Part shown: positions 1-9,696 of the stretch, piece after piece
How positions within the stretch are numbered: the stretch's first letter is position 1
How the letters are laid out: the number at the start of each line of letters is the position of its first letter
Assembly: GCA_030374805.1 (NCBI GenBank)
Contig: JARGSG010000235.1
Span: 124,001-188,000 of the forward strand
Direction: 5' to 3'
DNA from: Gracilaria gracilis
Lineage: Eukaryota > Rhodophyta > Florideophyceae > Gracilariales > Gracilariaceae
DNA length: 64,000 bases
The notes under the pieces: model-generated
What the model was told of the DNA's origin: nothing
What the model saw: only the letters and a program-made list of their open reading frames with translations
The model's database searches: none
Program-made: the position numbers and the translations under genes

Positions 1-162
1 AGCAAACAAGAGAGTTCAGGTTTATAACGCAAAGAATGTGAACGTTTCCCACCACCACCCGGTGGCCAGTCTCTAAGAGATCTCCCGGCCACCGCGATCA
101 CATAAGTATCTACAAAGACGAAACATGGACAGAAGAGAAAAGTAGAAAAGAAGACAGAGTGG

Positions 163-1728
163 TTAGCTATCATTCTGCGAAGAGTTCCCTGGTTGAATGT
201 TCTTGCGAAACTCCCTGTAAAGGTCCTTGTTCATCTGATAAGTATCTTTCGCGAATTCCTTCAGGTCATTATCGTCGCTTGCCATTGCGCGCTTGTAGAG
301 ATCCGCACTAGCCATAACTTCTGAGAACAGCTCGTTCAATTGCCGAGCACGTACGGGTGCCTCCATATTTTTCTTCTGTGTTGTCGAGCTCTGCGCCTTC
401 TGAATCTCCAAGTGCTCCGCCATTATATCATTAAACTTATCAAACCGCTTCGACACGTTCTCGAAACTTTGTTCCAATTCTGAACTCTTTCTCTTCTTCG
501 TCTGCGGTCTTGTTGATGATTCATTGACACTTTCTTCCACTTCACCGACACCTTCTTCATTACCCCCTGTTCCCCCTGTTGCTGAGTGAATTAGCTTCTT
601 AGCCAACTGTATAAGCTCCGTATCTTCTTGCACAGTACCCACACGGCAAACCAAAAAAAGAACAAGTGTTCTTTTCGCCTCTGCAGTGTACTGTCCGGAC
701 CCAGAGGAAGGTAGAAATCTTGACACTCTGCTAGGGTCGTTCTGCCCTGATGCAGACCAACGATTGTATGTCTTAGTAAACTCCTTCTTAGATCCGTAAA
801 ATTGACTCTTCAATAGCGCCGCCCCCCTGTGCTGCAATGGTTTTTTTCTTGAGTCCACTTCATCAAGATATCCGGCAAACGCCTCTCGTGACTCTACTGT
901 CGTGTCGTTAAACCTCAATTCAATGACACCCCAAAACGCATCCCTCGTTACCCTGGCGTCCAGTTCCGCCCTAGTAAGCGTCGCTCCTGTTGCCTTTAGC
1001 AACGCATGCCGGCACCGCTCGTCATCGCGCAGGAGCACACAGAGCCTTGCGAATTCGTTCAATGTAAAGTTCTGCGCTCTCTCGTTCTCCTGCTGTGCTT
1101 CGTTTTCTGGGCCCTCTATAAAACGTTCCATTTCTTTTATGACTTCCTCCTTGTCCCCTGGGGATATTCTTGCAATGATGGTTGGCACCTCCGGGAGGAT
1201 ATTCCATGTGTAAAAAGACTCCTGTGCCTCCTGCTCCCATTTTTTGTAATCTTGCAGCTTTGGGTTTGCGTCGATAAGACCATCCAGCAACAAACCTTTC
1301 CGATCCTGTATAAAAACATGGATTATTAAACGTGATATAAGTTCATTCCTAGACCTGTTGTTTTGTTTCAGCTTCCAGTGCTTGCTGATATTTCGGAGAT
1401 CTCTCACCTGCAGTAGCTGTAGAAAAGAATGAAATCGAACAACATGGTCAGTGTGCTGGAACGTAAACGATTGAAACTTCAAAAGCTCGCCATCCAGATC
1501 TGAATTTGTTATGGACGGCGTAGGTTGTCTAGCGTTGCCTTGGCTTGTTGTAGGACCTTGATTGCGTGCTTCGGAAACTTTTATAACGCGTGAGATAGAC
1601 CTATGTCCCCTTGGGCTTCGGCGGAGCCATAAACGGTGGTACTCACTCTCGGTGTGGTTACGATGTGCATTTTCATGATCTACACCCAAAACAAGACGGG
1701 AATGAGGCGAAGTAGGGTTATCAAGCAA
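163..1728 (-). CDS. SAP-like DNA-binding accessory protein next to a Harbinger transposase
   Basis: This 521-codon frame encodes a hydrophilic protein. Around residues 105-140 a stretch with L-x-VRDL...RNELISRL spacing resembles a SAP DNA-binding motif. The C-terminal third is acidic and Ser-rich, then basic (KKRKS), then helical. It is divergently arranged with the PIF/Harbinger transposase starting at 2114. Those elements normally carry a transposase plus a second DNA-binding protein, so an accessory role is my inference. The first ATG of this frame may not be the true start: a minus-strand segment at 1768-1998 ends at a good donor-like GTAAGAG and could be an upstream exon. The SAP match is by eye only, so an unrelated host protein remains possible. 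Confidence 0.55.
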   Translation of the reverse strand: MLDNPTSPHSRLVLGVDHENAHRNHTESEYHRLWLRRSPRGHRSISRVIKVSEARNQGPTTSQGNARQPTPSITNSDLDGELLKFQSFTFQHTDHVVRFHSFLQLLQVRDLRNISKHWKLKQNNRSRNELISRLIIHVFIQDRKGLLLDGLIDANPKLQDYKKWEQEAQESFYTWNILPEVPTIIARISPGDKEEVIKEMERFIEGPENEAQQENERAQNFTLNEFARLCVLLRDDERCRHALLKATGATLTRAELDARVTRDAFWGVIELRFNDTTVESREAFAGYLDEVDSRKKPLQHRGAALLKSQFYGSKKEFTKTYNRWSASGQNDPSRVSRFLPSSGSGQYTAEAKRTLVLFLVCRVGTVQEDTELIQLAKKLIHSATGGTGGNEEGVGEVEESVNESSTRPQTKKRKSSELEQSFENVSKRFDKFNDIMAEHLEIQKAQSSTTQKKNMEAPVRARQLNELFSEVMASADLYKRAMASDDNDLKEFAKDTYQMNKDLYREFRKNIQPGNSSQNDS

Positions 1729-1767
1729 AGGAACACGTAAGCATGGGTCAGGTGCTTGTATGGACTC

Positions 1768-1998
1768 TTACGCTGATGTGGAGATGCCGCGATATTGAGG
1801 TGACCTTTGTGATGAGGGGTTGGGCAATGACGCATTTTTGCTTTCGAGTGGACATGCATTGTTTAAGTTCGAGGCAGGGGGCAATATTTGAAATGAAGGA
1901 GTTCTAGGTGTGTTGGAATCCGCCATTATCGAATTGCGACGAGGAGCAAAGTGCAGTGGTACTTGCAGATTAGCCGTTTTTAAATAAGCGTTTTCCAC
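1768..1998 (-). other. Possible 5' exon of the SAP-like gene
   Basis: This short open frame contains an internal ATG at about 1926 (MADSNTPRTPSF) that looks like a plausible N-terminus. Its stop lies inside a donor-like GTAAGAG beginning at 1771. Splicing to an AG ending at 1646 (126-nt intron) would join it in frame to the downstream 521-codon frame. The better pyrimidine-rich acceptor, ending at 1680, would be out of frame. Only transcript data can decide. Confidence 0.3.
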
Positions 1999-2113
1999 CT
2001 TAGAGCTTAACCCTCGATTCCAGGGGGCCTGTTATTTCAAATTAAGCCGGTAGGCTTATTATGTGTACGCGTAACACGTTCGATGAGACAAGACCTTCCA
2101 CCAAGAGAACGAC

Positions 2114-3334
2114 ATGGAGAATCAGGACCTTCTTCTTCCACTCATTCTACTGCAGCAAATGTCTCAAACAGCGTCGCATACACAGACTTTGATCTATCAA
2201 GGGGCATCTTTAAACGCAAAACATGAGCGCTTCGATACAGAAGATAACATTCTACCCGCTTCCGAAGGTCCTGGACGAGGCCATGCCGTTCTGGGATCAA
2301 AAGCACTTTACTCCATGCGTCCAGCCACGCATGTCTATGACGACATAAGGGACATAGACCCAGATGTATCTCTTTTTGACAAAACGACACACTTGTCAAG
2401 GGAAGAGTTCACTGACCTACACCACATGGTTAAAGTCAGACTAGAGAGTCCTATAGATGTGCGAAATGAGTTTACAAGCCAGGCGAGACTACCGCGCAAA
2501 CGACGCCTCACTTCAGAGGAAATGTTGTTCATGTTCATGGATATTTTAGGAGGTTCTAACGAAGGAGGTGTAGGAGTCGAACGCATAAGTCACAGATATG
2601 GTGTGTCTACCGGAACGGTGTCTAACTATTTTAGACATGTTCTTTATGCACTCTTCAGAAAACTTGACGCAGAAGATCCTCGGCTGATCAGGTGGCCTAA
2701 CGCTCAAGAAAGACAGGAGATGGAAGGCTTGATCATAGGATTTCCGAAGTGCGTCTTTTTTGTCGACGGTAACAAAAGTAAGAGGTGGAGACCAAAGGAC
2801 AACACGGAGCAAGAACGGGCCTACGATGGGTACAAAATGAACCATTCATGGTCTGTGTTGGTTTTCTGTGACCTTTACGGACGCTTTATCCGATTAGAGA
2901 TATCAGATAAAGGGGCAGAGAGCGACAGGAATATGTATACGACATCAGAAGTGTTCAAGTTTCCGGACACATATCTGTCCGAAGAACAGCATGGAATGGC
3001 CGATATGGGCTTTGCGGGTCGTGGTGCGCTCGTGGTTCCGTACAAAAGAAATGAGAGCACTGAGTGGCTCTATCGCACGGAGTATATCAAGTGCATCCGC
3101 ACGCAACGCATGGTCAATGAATGGGGGATAGGGTACATCAACAATCGTTATCGTTTATTCTTGGGCAGATGGCCGTTTGAGAAAGCTCTTTTCCCCATCG
3201 CCTATACCACGGTTGCTTTGCTATCTAACTGGCAATTTGACCGACGAGGCTATGCGCTGCAACCGCGTCATAGATATGAAGAAAAGCTGGCTGCTCTTGC
3301 GCAGCGAGGAGACAGTAGCGGCGATGACATGTAA
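2114..3334 (+). CDS. PIF/Harbinger (IS5-like DDE) transposase
   Basis: This 406-aa protein is a DDE transposase of the PIF/Harbinger superfamily. Candidate catalytic acids are D218 (FFVDGN), D297 (MADMGFAG) and E336 (VNEWGIGYINNRYR), each in the expected family context. A helix-turn-helix-like region (VERISHRYGVSTGTVSNYF, about residues 156-174) precedes the core. The frame is intact from ATG to TAA and of normal family length, so this copy may be functional. It is transcribed away from the SAP-like ORF and towards the coiled-coil ORF at 3440-4276. I could not find convincing terminal inverted repeats, so element boundaries are not called. Confidence 0.88.
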   Translation: MENQDLLLPLILLQQMSQTASHTQTLIYQGASLNAKHERFDTEDNILPASEGPGRGHAVLGSKALYSMRPATHVYDDIRDIDPDVSLFDKTTHLSREEFTDLHHMVKVRLESPIDVRNEFTSQARLPRKRRLTSEEMLFMFMDILGGSNEGGVGVERISHRYGVSTGTVSNYFRHVLYALFRKLDAEDPRLIRWPNAQERQEMEGLIIGFPKCVFFVDGNKSKRWRPKDNTEQERAYDGYKMNHSWSVLVFCDLYGRFIRLEISDKGAESDRNMYTTSEVFKFPDTYLSEEQHGMADMGFAGRGALVVPYKRNESTEWLYRTEYIKCIRTQRMVNEWGIGYINNRYRLFLGRWPFEKALFPIAYTTVALLSNWQFDRRGYALQPRHRYEEKLAALAQRGDSSGDDM

Positions 3335-3439
3335 ACAGTGTGTTACTTTGGGCTGCAGTCCTTCGCTACGCTCGCCTACGGCTCGCTTCGCTGCGGACTT
3401 GGCGCTCGCCGCTCCGCGCGCAGCCCCAAAAAGAGGTGA

Positions 3440-4276
3440 TTACGCTTCTTCCTCGTCTGGCGCGGCAGGATAGTTAGAACGGTTTTCTTCGGTCGTCGCA
3501 GCGCAATCTGCGGTAGGAGGTACAGCAGCCGCAAGATTCGGGTCCATAGAAAGCGGTTCATTAGGTAAAGGAGGAGGCAAAGGAGTGCGGGGCTCAGCCA
3601 CAGTGAGATTGTTGCTTCTCGCAAAAAGGCCAACTAGTATCCCGAATTGTTCACTTTGACGCCTTTAAAAGCTAGCACTCGCTACGGCAGCGTTCGCTAT
3701 GCGCGTTTGGGCTTTAAGATTCTGCAGCTCCGCCGCGGTTCGCCTCCGTTCACGCTCTTCTTTCTCGCGTTGTCGCAACCGTTTGTTCTTCTCGAAAGTT
3801 TCTTTTCGCTCGCGGTTGCGCTTTTCCTTCTCTGCGCGGGACTCGCTGTTACGGTTCATTGCTCGTTCAGCGTTGTCGTCCGTAGTCAGGGTTCGCTTTG
3901 ACGCCTCGTGTTTGAAATCAAGAACGGCTTGATCTAGGACTTGTTGCGCCTCGTTCTCCACACCACGAGCTGCCGCAATCGGGCCATCATAGTCTTCGTT
4001 GCCTTCCATGGACGACACAACTACTTTCTTAGCCATATCAGTTATAGAGTTAACAAAGTTGCGTACATTCTCCTGTGTTATACGAGCCATGTAGGCCCTA
4101 CGCCAGCATGTGTGATACTTATTCTGTTGTTCGACCAACAAACTGTCTGGCACATGACGAGATTGCGCGCGTTTTGCCAATGTTGAGCACGTCTGATCAA
4201 GCGTACGTTGCTTCTGCATAGGCGCGTTATGGGCTATAAGGGTGCGAATGATCCATTCTTTCTCGATTTTGTTCAT
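3440..4276 (-). pseudogene. Coiled-coil companion ORF with an in-frame TAA
   Basis: The first 203 codons encode a Trp-containing helical N-terminus (KEWIIRTLIAHNAP) followed by a long Arg/Glu/Lys-rich coiled coil. The frame meets TAA at 3665-3667 and then stays open in the same frame for 74 more codons, ending in an acidic, Pro-rich tail (APDEEEA). Upstream of the ATG the frame is also open for about 80 codons of Pro/Ser-rich sequence, back to a TAG near 4524, so a spliced 5' exon is possible. The TAA could be a nonsense mutation, lie in a tiny intron, or be read through. It lies convergent to the Harbinger transposase and may be that element's second gene. No family was recognised. Confidence 0.45.
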
Positions 4277-4523
4277 AAAAAATCTTTGAGAAGAGCGGGG
4301 AGAAGGACGGAGTGGCGTTTGGAGAATAGATTCAGAAGACTCCGCGGATGGCGTAGCGGCGGGTTCGGGAGGATGATGGTCATGTTGGCTTGTGGCAGGT
4401 GCGGATAGTTGTGGATCGGGAGTGGCCGAGGAGGATTGAGGCTCGGTTGGCGTGACTGCTATCTTTAGGTCAATCGCGTGATTAAAGCTCCACAGTCGTG
4501 AGACTAACCTTTGTACAAGCTAA

Positions 4524-5219
4524 GGTATATGCCAAGTTGTTGGCAGGGGGTACCTCGTTTCGTTGCTTATCTCTTAATTACCCCAAGTTTTAAGGATCTT
4601 GGTTTTGTTAGTTAAACACGACGGTTCTCGAAACGCGGTCTTATTTCAAAAACAGACTGTTTTTGACCTATTTAAAAACGGCTATTATAACACAAGACGG
4701 GGTTTGCAACGCAGAAAGTTGCATCGAATTTACGTTCATCTTTTTGCGTTGCACGCATTTGGGGAGCTCGTGTTTCTACTCTCTTTACAATGCGCCCTAG
4801 CAGCCGTGGGGCTACTCAGAGAGATTTCGACCCGTCTGAGGTCTACCAAGTCCGACATTCTTTACACCGTTGTCCGAAAAGAGGCTTTAAGAAAAGAACT
4901 GGGTCTAAATCAAACGCGCCAATCACAAGGCGTGGTTTGAATTTACGTATCATGTATTCATGAATCCATGCTCTGTTAAGAACGGGCCTGAGTCGCTGTT
5001 TAATTATTTAAATGCATTCAGTTGATATGAATGGCACGGGAAAGAGTAATTTGAATAGCAGTCAGAATCCAGTCAATCCACTGTAAGCATCGTTTTGAGT
5101 GCATTTTTGTCGAATGGCAGTGAACAGTCGGTCCATTCATCCGATCTGAGAAGCATTCTGTTTGAGGTTTTTTCTCAACATCTGGTTGGCTCTTCTTATG
5201 TCTATTTGTTACTATGCTC
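4524..5219. other. Spacer without a supported gene
   Basis: Mixed-composition sequence. A 113-codon open frame at 4599-4940 (+) has no recognisable domain or codon pattern and is not called. No repeats stand out. Confidence 0.5.
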
Positions 5220-5478
5220 TCGCAGAATATCCGCTTGTTCGCAGGTTCTTGTCTGTTGCGCACTCGAGGAGTACGCCGCGCTGTCTGAACCGGAGCTCAT
5301 CGCCCCGTCCAAGCCCGGGTCGTTGCGATCGTTCTGCGCGTCACCCACAAACGTCTGTCTCGAATGGATTCAGGCAACCATCGAGCGAGACCATCTCAAC
5401 AAAGGCGCCGAACTATCTGACGACATTGCCAAATTCCTCCTCGCCGCCGATAAGAACCCGTTCGATAAACCGACTTGA
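5220..5478 (+). pseudogene. GC-rich coding-like fragment, possibly a gene 3' end
   Basis: About 80 codons of GC-rich sequence ending in a stop read like a genuine globular-protein C-terminus (ALEEYAALSEPELIAPSKPG, then NPFDKPT). It is open upstream to ATG 5095, but the composition changes near 5220, so only this part is likely ancestral coding. It sits just left of the first SIM-YR copy. Its codon style resembles the truncated oxidoreductase at 23855. I considered that it could be the missing 3' half of that gene or of a paralogue, but nothing in the sequence proves it. Confidence 0.3.
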
Positions 5479-5639
5479 TACGCCGCTGAAGGCACGTCGA
5501 CTCTCTCTCCAGTACGCACGTCTACAGAAGTATAGTTACATTCGCCATCCTTGCGTACCTACGCAGCTGGCACGTGGCACCACGGTTGCCGTTCACGCGG
5601 CTGCCTCAGAGAGGCTCGGCTCATGAAAGACGAATATAA

Positions 5640-5891
5640 TTGGGATGCCAGATGTGCGTCGTTTCCATGGTACTGTACCGCAATGAACCGGCTGCGTTCG
5701 GTGTGGCAAGGTTGTTAAGAACAGGTCCCTTTTTGGCCAATCATCAAGCACTTATGTTCTTGAACGGAAGAACCTATCTATTAATGGTATGTATGATTGG
5801 TGGATGCAGTTTAGCTGCAGGCACTTGCGCGATTCGCGTGGCGCTCCTGCGAGACCTTTCGTTTGCGTACTTAAGGAGGTGCTGGGATCCA
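5640..5891 (+). promoter_or_regulatory. Conserved 5' leader of SIM-YR copy 1
   Basis: Homologous leaders occur at 18503-18782 (+) and 27145-27450 (-). Shared landmarks are GCCAG.TGTGC, the palindrome GGTACTGTACC, the block ggaacaggtccctttttggccaat (partly changed here), and tacttaagaggtgctggga just before the ATG. Conservation upstream of diverged ORFs suggests a promoter or element-end function; that is inference. Confidence 0.5.
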
Positions 5892-6451
5892 TGAACGCTT
5901 GGCAGGATTGGTGGCGATCAGCACGGGCCGCCCGCTTCGGTATTCTTAACGCCAGGATGAGTGAACTCGTCGATCTCGTCCAGAAGTTGATCGAAATATC
6001 CTCAGTTGAAGAAAAGCTAAGCGTTATGGCGATCCGGCCGCGCGGCACAAAGCGCAAGCTGGATCAGTGTTTCACCGAGGCCGAGTTGGAAAGGACGTCG
6101 AGGGCAAAGCGTTTTCGAAAGGGGATGGAGCTGTCCTTGCAATGCGAAAATTGGGATGGAGGAACGGAAGGCTCTATTGCCAGGGGATTGGAAGGAGACC
6201 CAGAAGGCACGATCGAGGACTCGGAAGCGGCCACGAAGGGCGCTGTCGTTAGAGAAGCGGAAGAAGGGCCGGAAGGCTCTGTAGGTAGAGACGCGGAAGA
6301 AGGGACAAGAGGCTCTGTCCTGGATGTCAAGGATGAGGAATGTGAGGAGAGTATGTCCAACTCTTCGTTATACAGCTTCAGTTCCACAGAGATTGAGAGG
6401 TCAGAGACGTCTACTCTGTCGACGAGTGCTCCGGGTAGTCCCGATTGGTAG
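5892..6451 (+). pseudogene. SIM-YR copy 1, recombinase domain missing
   Basis: From the leader-linked ATG the frame encodes about 186 aa. It aligns with copies 2 and 3 through the N-terminal module (ARMSELVDLVQKLIEISS..., MAIRPRGTKRKLDQ, ...SRAKRFRKG). It then runs through degenerate acidic repeats (EGxxEGxI/V) into a tail ending PGSPDW. The SUMO-interaction-like patch is weakened here (LIEISSVEE). The whole tyrosine-recombinase domain of copies 3 and 4 is absent, as if an internal deletion joined the N-terminus to the acidic tail. The same tail follows the copy 4 ORF in another frame at 25500-25690. A separate short functional protein cannot be excluded. Confidence 0.55.
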
Positions 6452-7200
6452 ATAGAAGATGAAGGGAATTGGTCTTACACTGTCTTGGATACAAGAGCTT
6501 GGTGGCTTTAGTATTTACATCGATGTATCGTATTCTTCATGTCCTTCTACAAATACGTAAAGCAATTGTGTTGCTACATGTTGTTACAAATATGAAAGTT
6601 AGTGATGGATCGCTTTGTTTGCGCTCTCTAGTAGCGATCGGCAGGCAGTTTGATCTCGCTAAAGCGATCGATCTCAGTGCGGTACGACATGGCGGGGAGC
6701 GATGTGAGGAACGGCCGCACGGAGGCCGCCAGCTTCTTCGATGATCGACTTGACTGTCTTCCTCTTCGCGGTCTTCTCAACCTTTGCCCTCTTCGTGGGG
6801 TCATTAAGCTCTTGCAAACCTTATTCGCCAGTTGCTCCTCGCATGTGCCGAGTGGGACGCAGAAGACGAGGGATACCTGGTGGTGGTTGAAAGTGCGGCA
6901 CATGGCTATAAGCTGGGGACGGTGCGCTGTGATACGGATTGGAAGACGTGGTGGACGCGGTGAATTGAATGTGGAGCTTGAACACGGGAGATGGCGTCTG
7001 CATCGGAGCGGACAGCGAACGAATATCCGGTTCGTAAAATCTGCCTTGAGGTAGATGGAGTAAAAGAGATTCTGTCCATCCAGCGCGAGCAATGCAGCAT
7101 TGCAGCGTGCGATAGCGATAAGAATTTATATCAACCTCTTGTGTTCTTCACATTCTACTGTGAACACGAGCTCGTCTCATATGTAAACAGTACGGTACAG
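6452..7200 (+). repeat. SIM-YR 3' block (copy 1)
   Basis: This stretch is homologous, in inverted orientation, to 24985-25500 downstream of copy 4. It starts just after the PGSPDW stop (tagatagaagatgaaggga) and extends to a shared segment near 6990. A short frame (ISVRYDMAGSDVRNGRTEAA; ISMRYDMAGCDMRNGRMEAT in the other copy) stays open in both, but replacement changes are frequent, so coding is doubtful. Confidence 0.6.
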
Positions 7201-7368
7201 AATCACAGTCTCATCGAAGACTCTTGAAGTTCCGTAAGATCACAGATCATAGCTTCCTCTCTCTGGTGATGGGCTGCAGCGGCCATCCCTTGAGTTTGCC
7301 TGATTCCAGAAGTTACTCCAATGCGAAGTATCACATTCTGAGCCAATACAGATATAAGTTCTCCCTTT

Positions 7369-8622
7369 CTACAACAGAGAGCGTGAGTCGGCAAACGTAT
7401 ATGGTTGCGACAGAGGTAGGTGACGCCCTCTGTCTCGCAAATCATCTGGTGGTCTGGCGTCCACTTCACTCAGTTCTAAGAGGCCAACATTCTCGTAGAT
7501 AGCTTCTACTTTCCGAAGAAGGCGCATCATATGCAAATGGAACTCGTCGACATCTAGCTCGATTCCTATCTTCTCCTTTATAACTGATTCTAACTGCCGC
7601 ACAACAGAGTCCATTACTTCGGGCAGAGGCCGATTCAACATCCACAGTTTAAGCTTCTCCCTCTGCTTCCCGCTAGTCTTCTTCCGAGCGTACTTTCTTC
7701 TGGCTGCTTTCGCACCTTCAACAGTGGCCGTATGGCCAATCCACATCGCGTTGCGAAGGCAAATACTCGCGTCCTCATCAGACAGCTCATCAAGGATGTC
7801 CCATGGGCGAAACCTCAGACTGTCGCGGTCTCTGTGGTCAAGCTTCAGCTGTATCCGGTCCTCCATCAACGTGAAAATTGACTTGGGCCCTTTCCTCTGC
7901 CGTGAAATAAGCGCACATCGTAGGATATACTCAGACACCGCACACATATGCACAACAGTTTCTTGCATTCTTACGTGTGCGTTGCTCTCAAACCATTCCT
8001 TTATGGACTTCTTGCTGGTGGAAAGCGGACTGAACAGGGCGATAGCATCCTTACCCAGCGGCATTCTTGGGATTCTCTTACGGCCTATAACCATAGTTTT
8101 GCCAAACACGGTCTTCAACCCATAGTAAACAAGAGCAGAAGATGGGTATCGACGCATGGCTTCCGGCACGCAATTTGCTCTACCCTCGCCCGGCAGCCTA
8201 GCCGACCATGCACAAACGTTCTCCCACATTCTAACGTCCCCCTTCCAGAACATACCATGTACATTAATCTCGAGGTTGTAGCTTGAAGATATCGTTCGGG
8301 CAAACTCCCTCGCGTTGAAAGTTTTGCAACCATCGCCCTCGGCGTCGTCCTCGCAGGTTTTGCTACAAATCTTGCTCGCATCCATAGTTTTGCGCACCCA
8401 ATACACAATATCGGGAATGCTTCCTTGCAGAAAGACGGTTTCCAATCGGGTTCCTCGCTTGGGGCGTAATTGACTTGGAACATTGTCCTTCACGGGCGAC
8501 AAGAAGCTCTTGCCTTTGGAAGCGGGCCGTCGTGGCGAAGGTTTGCTGATTATCTTGCAGGATCCCGGCGGAGCAGGCCGTTCAACGCTCTTGGAAGGGT
8601 TTCGCATTCTCGCCAGCAGCAT
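7369..8622 (-). CDS. Unknown 417-aa protein, SIM-YR-associated (copy 1)
   Basis: This intact frame begins MLLARMRNPSKSVERP. It has a basic, Pro-rich N-terminus, then a mixed alpha/beta region containing Trp-rich segments (MFWKGDVRMWENVCAW), a Lys/Arg-rich stretch (AARRKYARKKTSGKQREK) and an amphipathic helical C-terminal part. I recognise no family or catalytic motif. It is convergent to SIM-YR copy 1. A second copy lies at 20485-21741; the first about 190 codons are almost identical between the two, while the last third differs at many residues. An intact frame in both copies argues that the protein matters to the element. It could be a DNA-binding or accessory transposition protein, but I assign no function. 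Confidence 0.7.
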   Translation of the reverse strand: MLLARMRNPSKSVERPAPPGSCKIISKPSPRRPASKGKSFLSPVKDNVPSQLRPKRGTRLETVFLQGSIPDIVYWVRKTMDASKICSKTCEDDAEGDGCKTFNAREFARTISSSYNLEINVHGMFWKGDVRMWENVCAWSARLPGEGRANCVPEAMRRYPSSALVYYGLKTVFGKTMVIGRKRIPRMPLGKDAIALFSPLSTSKKSIKEWFESNAHVRMQETVVHMCAVSEYILRCALISRQRKGPKSIFTLMEDRIQLKLDHRDRDSLRFRPWDILDELSDEDASICLRNAMWIGHTATVEGAKAARRKYARKKTSGKQREKLKLWMLNRPLPEVMDSVVRQLESVIKEKIGIELDVDEFHLHMMRLLRKVEAIYENVGLLELSEVDARPPDDLRDRGRHLPLSQPYTFADSRSLL

Positions 8623-8879
8623 GCGTCTGGCATTCTAGTCGGCGCTAGGTGTTGCGCTGCGGGACGTCAAAGCTCTTGCAAAGCATGGTAAAACAACTCG
8701 AGAGCGTGGCTGCCTCAACAAAACTGACCACGGGGAAGGGGCTTGGCCACACTGGCTGATGGGCGTTGCACGGGCCAAATTATTATATATTTGAATTTTT
8801 TATTTACTTCCGCCCAATTTTACCCGTACATCTGTGCAACAGCAAGGTTGCACTCGCCGTGTCTCCTGGCAGGAGACAC

Positions 8880-9255
8880 TCTGCGCTCCACCACGCTCTC
8901 GTCTGCGCTCCCCTCTGCGCTCCCCTCTGCGCTCCCCTCGTCTGTGCTCTCGTCTGCGCTCCCCTCGCCTGTGCTCTCGTCTGCGCTCCCCTCGTCTGTG
9001 CTCTCGTCTGAGCTCCCCTCTGCGTCCCCTCTCCGTCTCTCCGCTTTCTCCTCTCCGCTTTCTCCTCTCCGCTTTCCCCTCTCCGCTTTCTCCTCTCCGC
9101 TTTCTCCTCCGCTTTCCCCTCTCCGCTTTCTCCTCCGCTTTCCCCTCTCCGCTTTCTTTTCCGCTTTCTCCTCCGCGCTCTCCTCTGCGCTCTCCTCTGC
9201 GCTTTCTCCTCTGCGCTTTCTCCTCTGCGCTTTCTCCTCTGCGCTTTCTCATCAT
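8880..9255. repeat. Pyrimidine-rich minisatellite upstream of the 417-aa gene
   Basis: The + strand is almost pure C/T with G only in gcg/tgtg. Units of about 12 bp (ctcccctctgcg) and 14 bp (gctttctcctctgc, ctctccgctttctc) repeat imperfectly. The matching tract is at 22060-22430 with a different unit number. It lies directly 5' of the minus-strand gene. Several long open frames across it on both strands are low-complexity artefacts. Confidence 0.8.
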
Positions 9256-9696
9256 CATCAATCCGCGCGCGCACACCAACGTTTACCGTACACCGTTATT
9301 CTTCTCGTCTCTAGAGTATTTGTTCAATGGGTTCTCCCTTCTCGTAACGTGCGACTCCACCCGCTTGCAGCTCATCCCCGTCATAGTGCTTCTGTCTTCA
9401 ACCAAGCGCTACTAGGAACCCAGAGAACAAGCCAAACCTCCATGTGAAGGACTGTTTAGAGCCAAGGTTGGGCCTCGGGCGCCTCGAGCTGTGCATCGCT
9501 GACCGCGGCTGTTTGACCGTCTTCCGTTCCTCACGCCAATGTTTGCTGCGCCGACGGTGTCGTGACTGGGCGAACACCGGACGACTGGATTCTGATAACC
9601 GCGACAGAAGCTCGCTCCAGCGTATCGCCGAAGCCAGGGAGATCTAATCGTGGATGATCGTGGCATTTTGCTGACGAACTGCGGCGCCATATCTCA

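Larger units (their letters stand above)
5640..9696. repeat. Long direct repeat, left copy (SIM-YR copy 1 block)
   Basis: This block corresponds to 18503-22871 in the same orientation. Both contain the conserved leader, a SIM-YR N-terminal gene (+), a convergent 417/418-aa gene (-) and a pyrimidine-rich tract. From about 7640 to 9696 the two are nearly identical by eye. From 7130 to 7640 they are clearly diverged, and 6452-7130 has no obvious partner in the right copy. Identity stops abruptly after gcgccatatctca at 9696/22871. Confidence 0.85.

Noticed and set aside
4599..4940. 113-codon plus-strand frame
   Set aside because: No domain, unremarkable composition, and no neighbour to support it.
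8743..9447. Several 150-230-codon frames over the pyrimidine-rich tract (and the same at 21866-22622)
   Set aside because: Low-complexity Ser/Pro/Leu or Arg/Glu repeats on both strands arise from the minisatellite, not from a gene.
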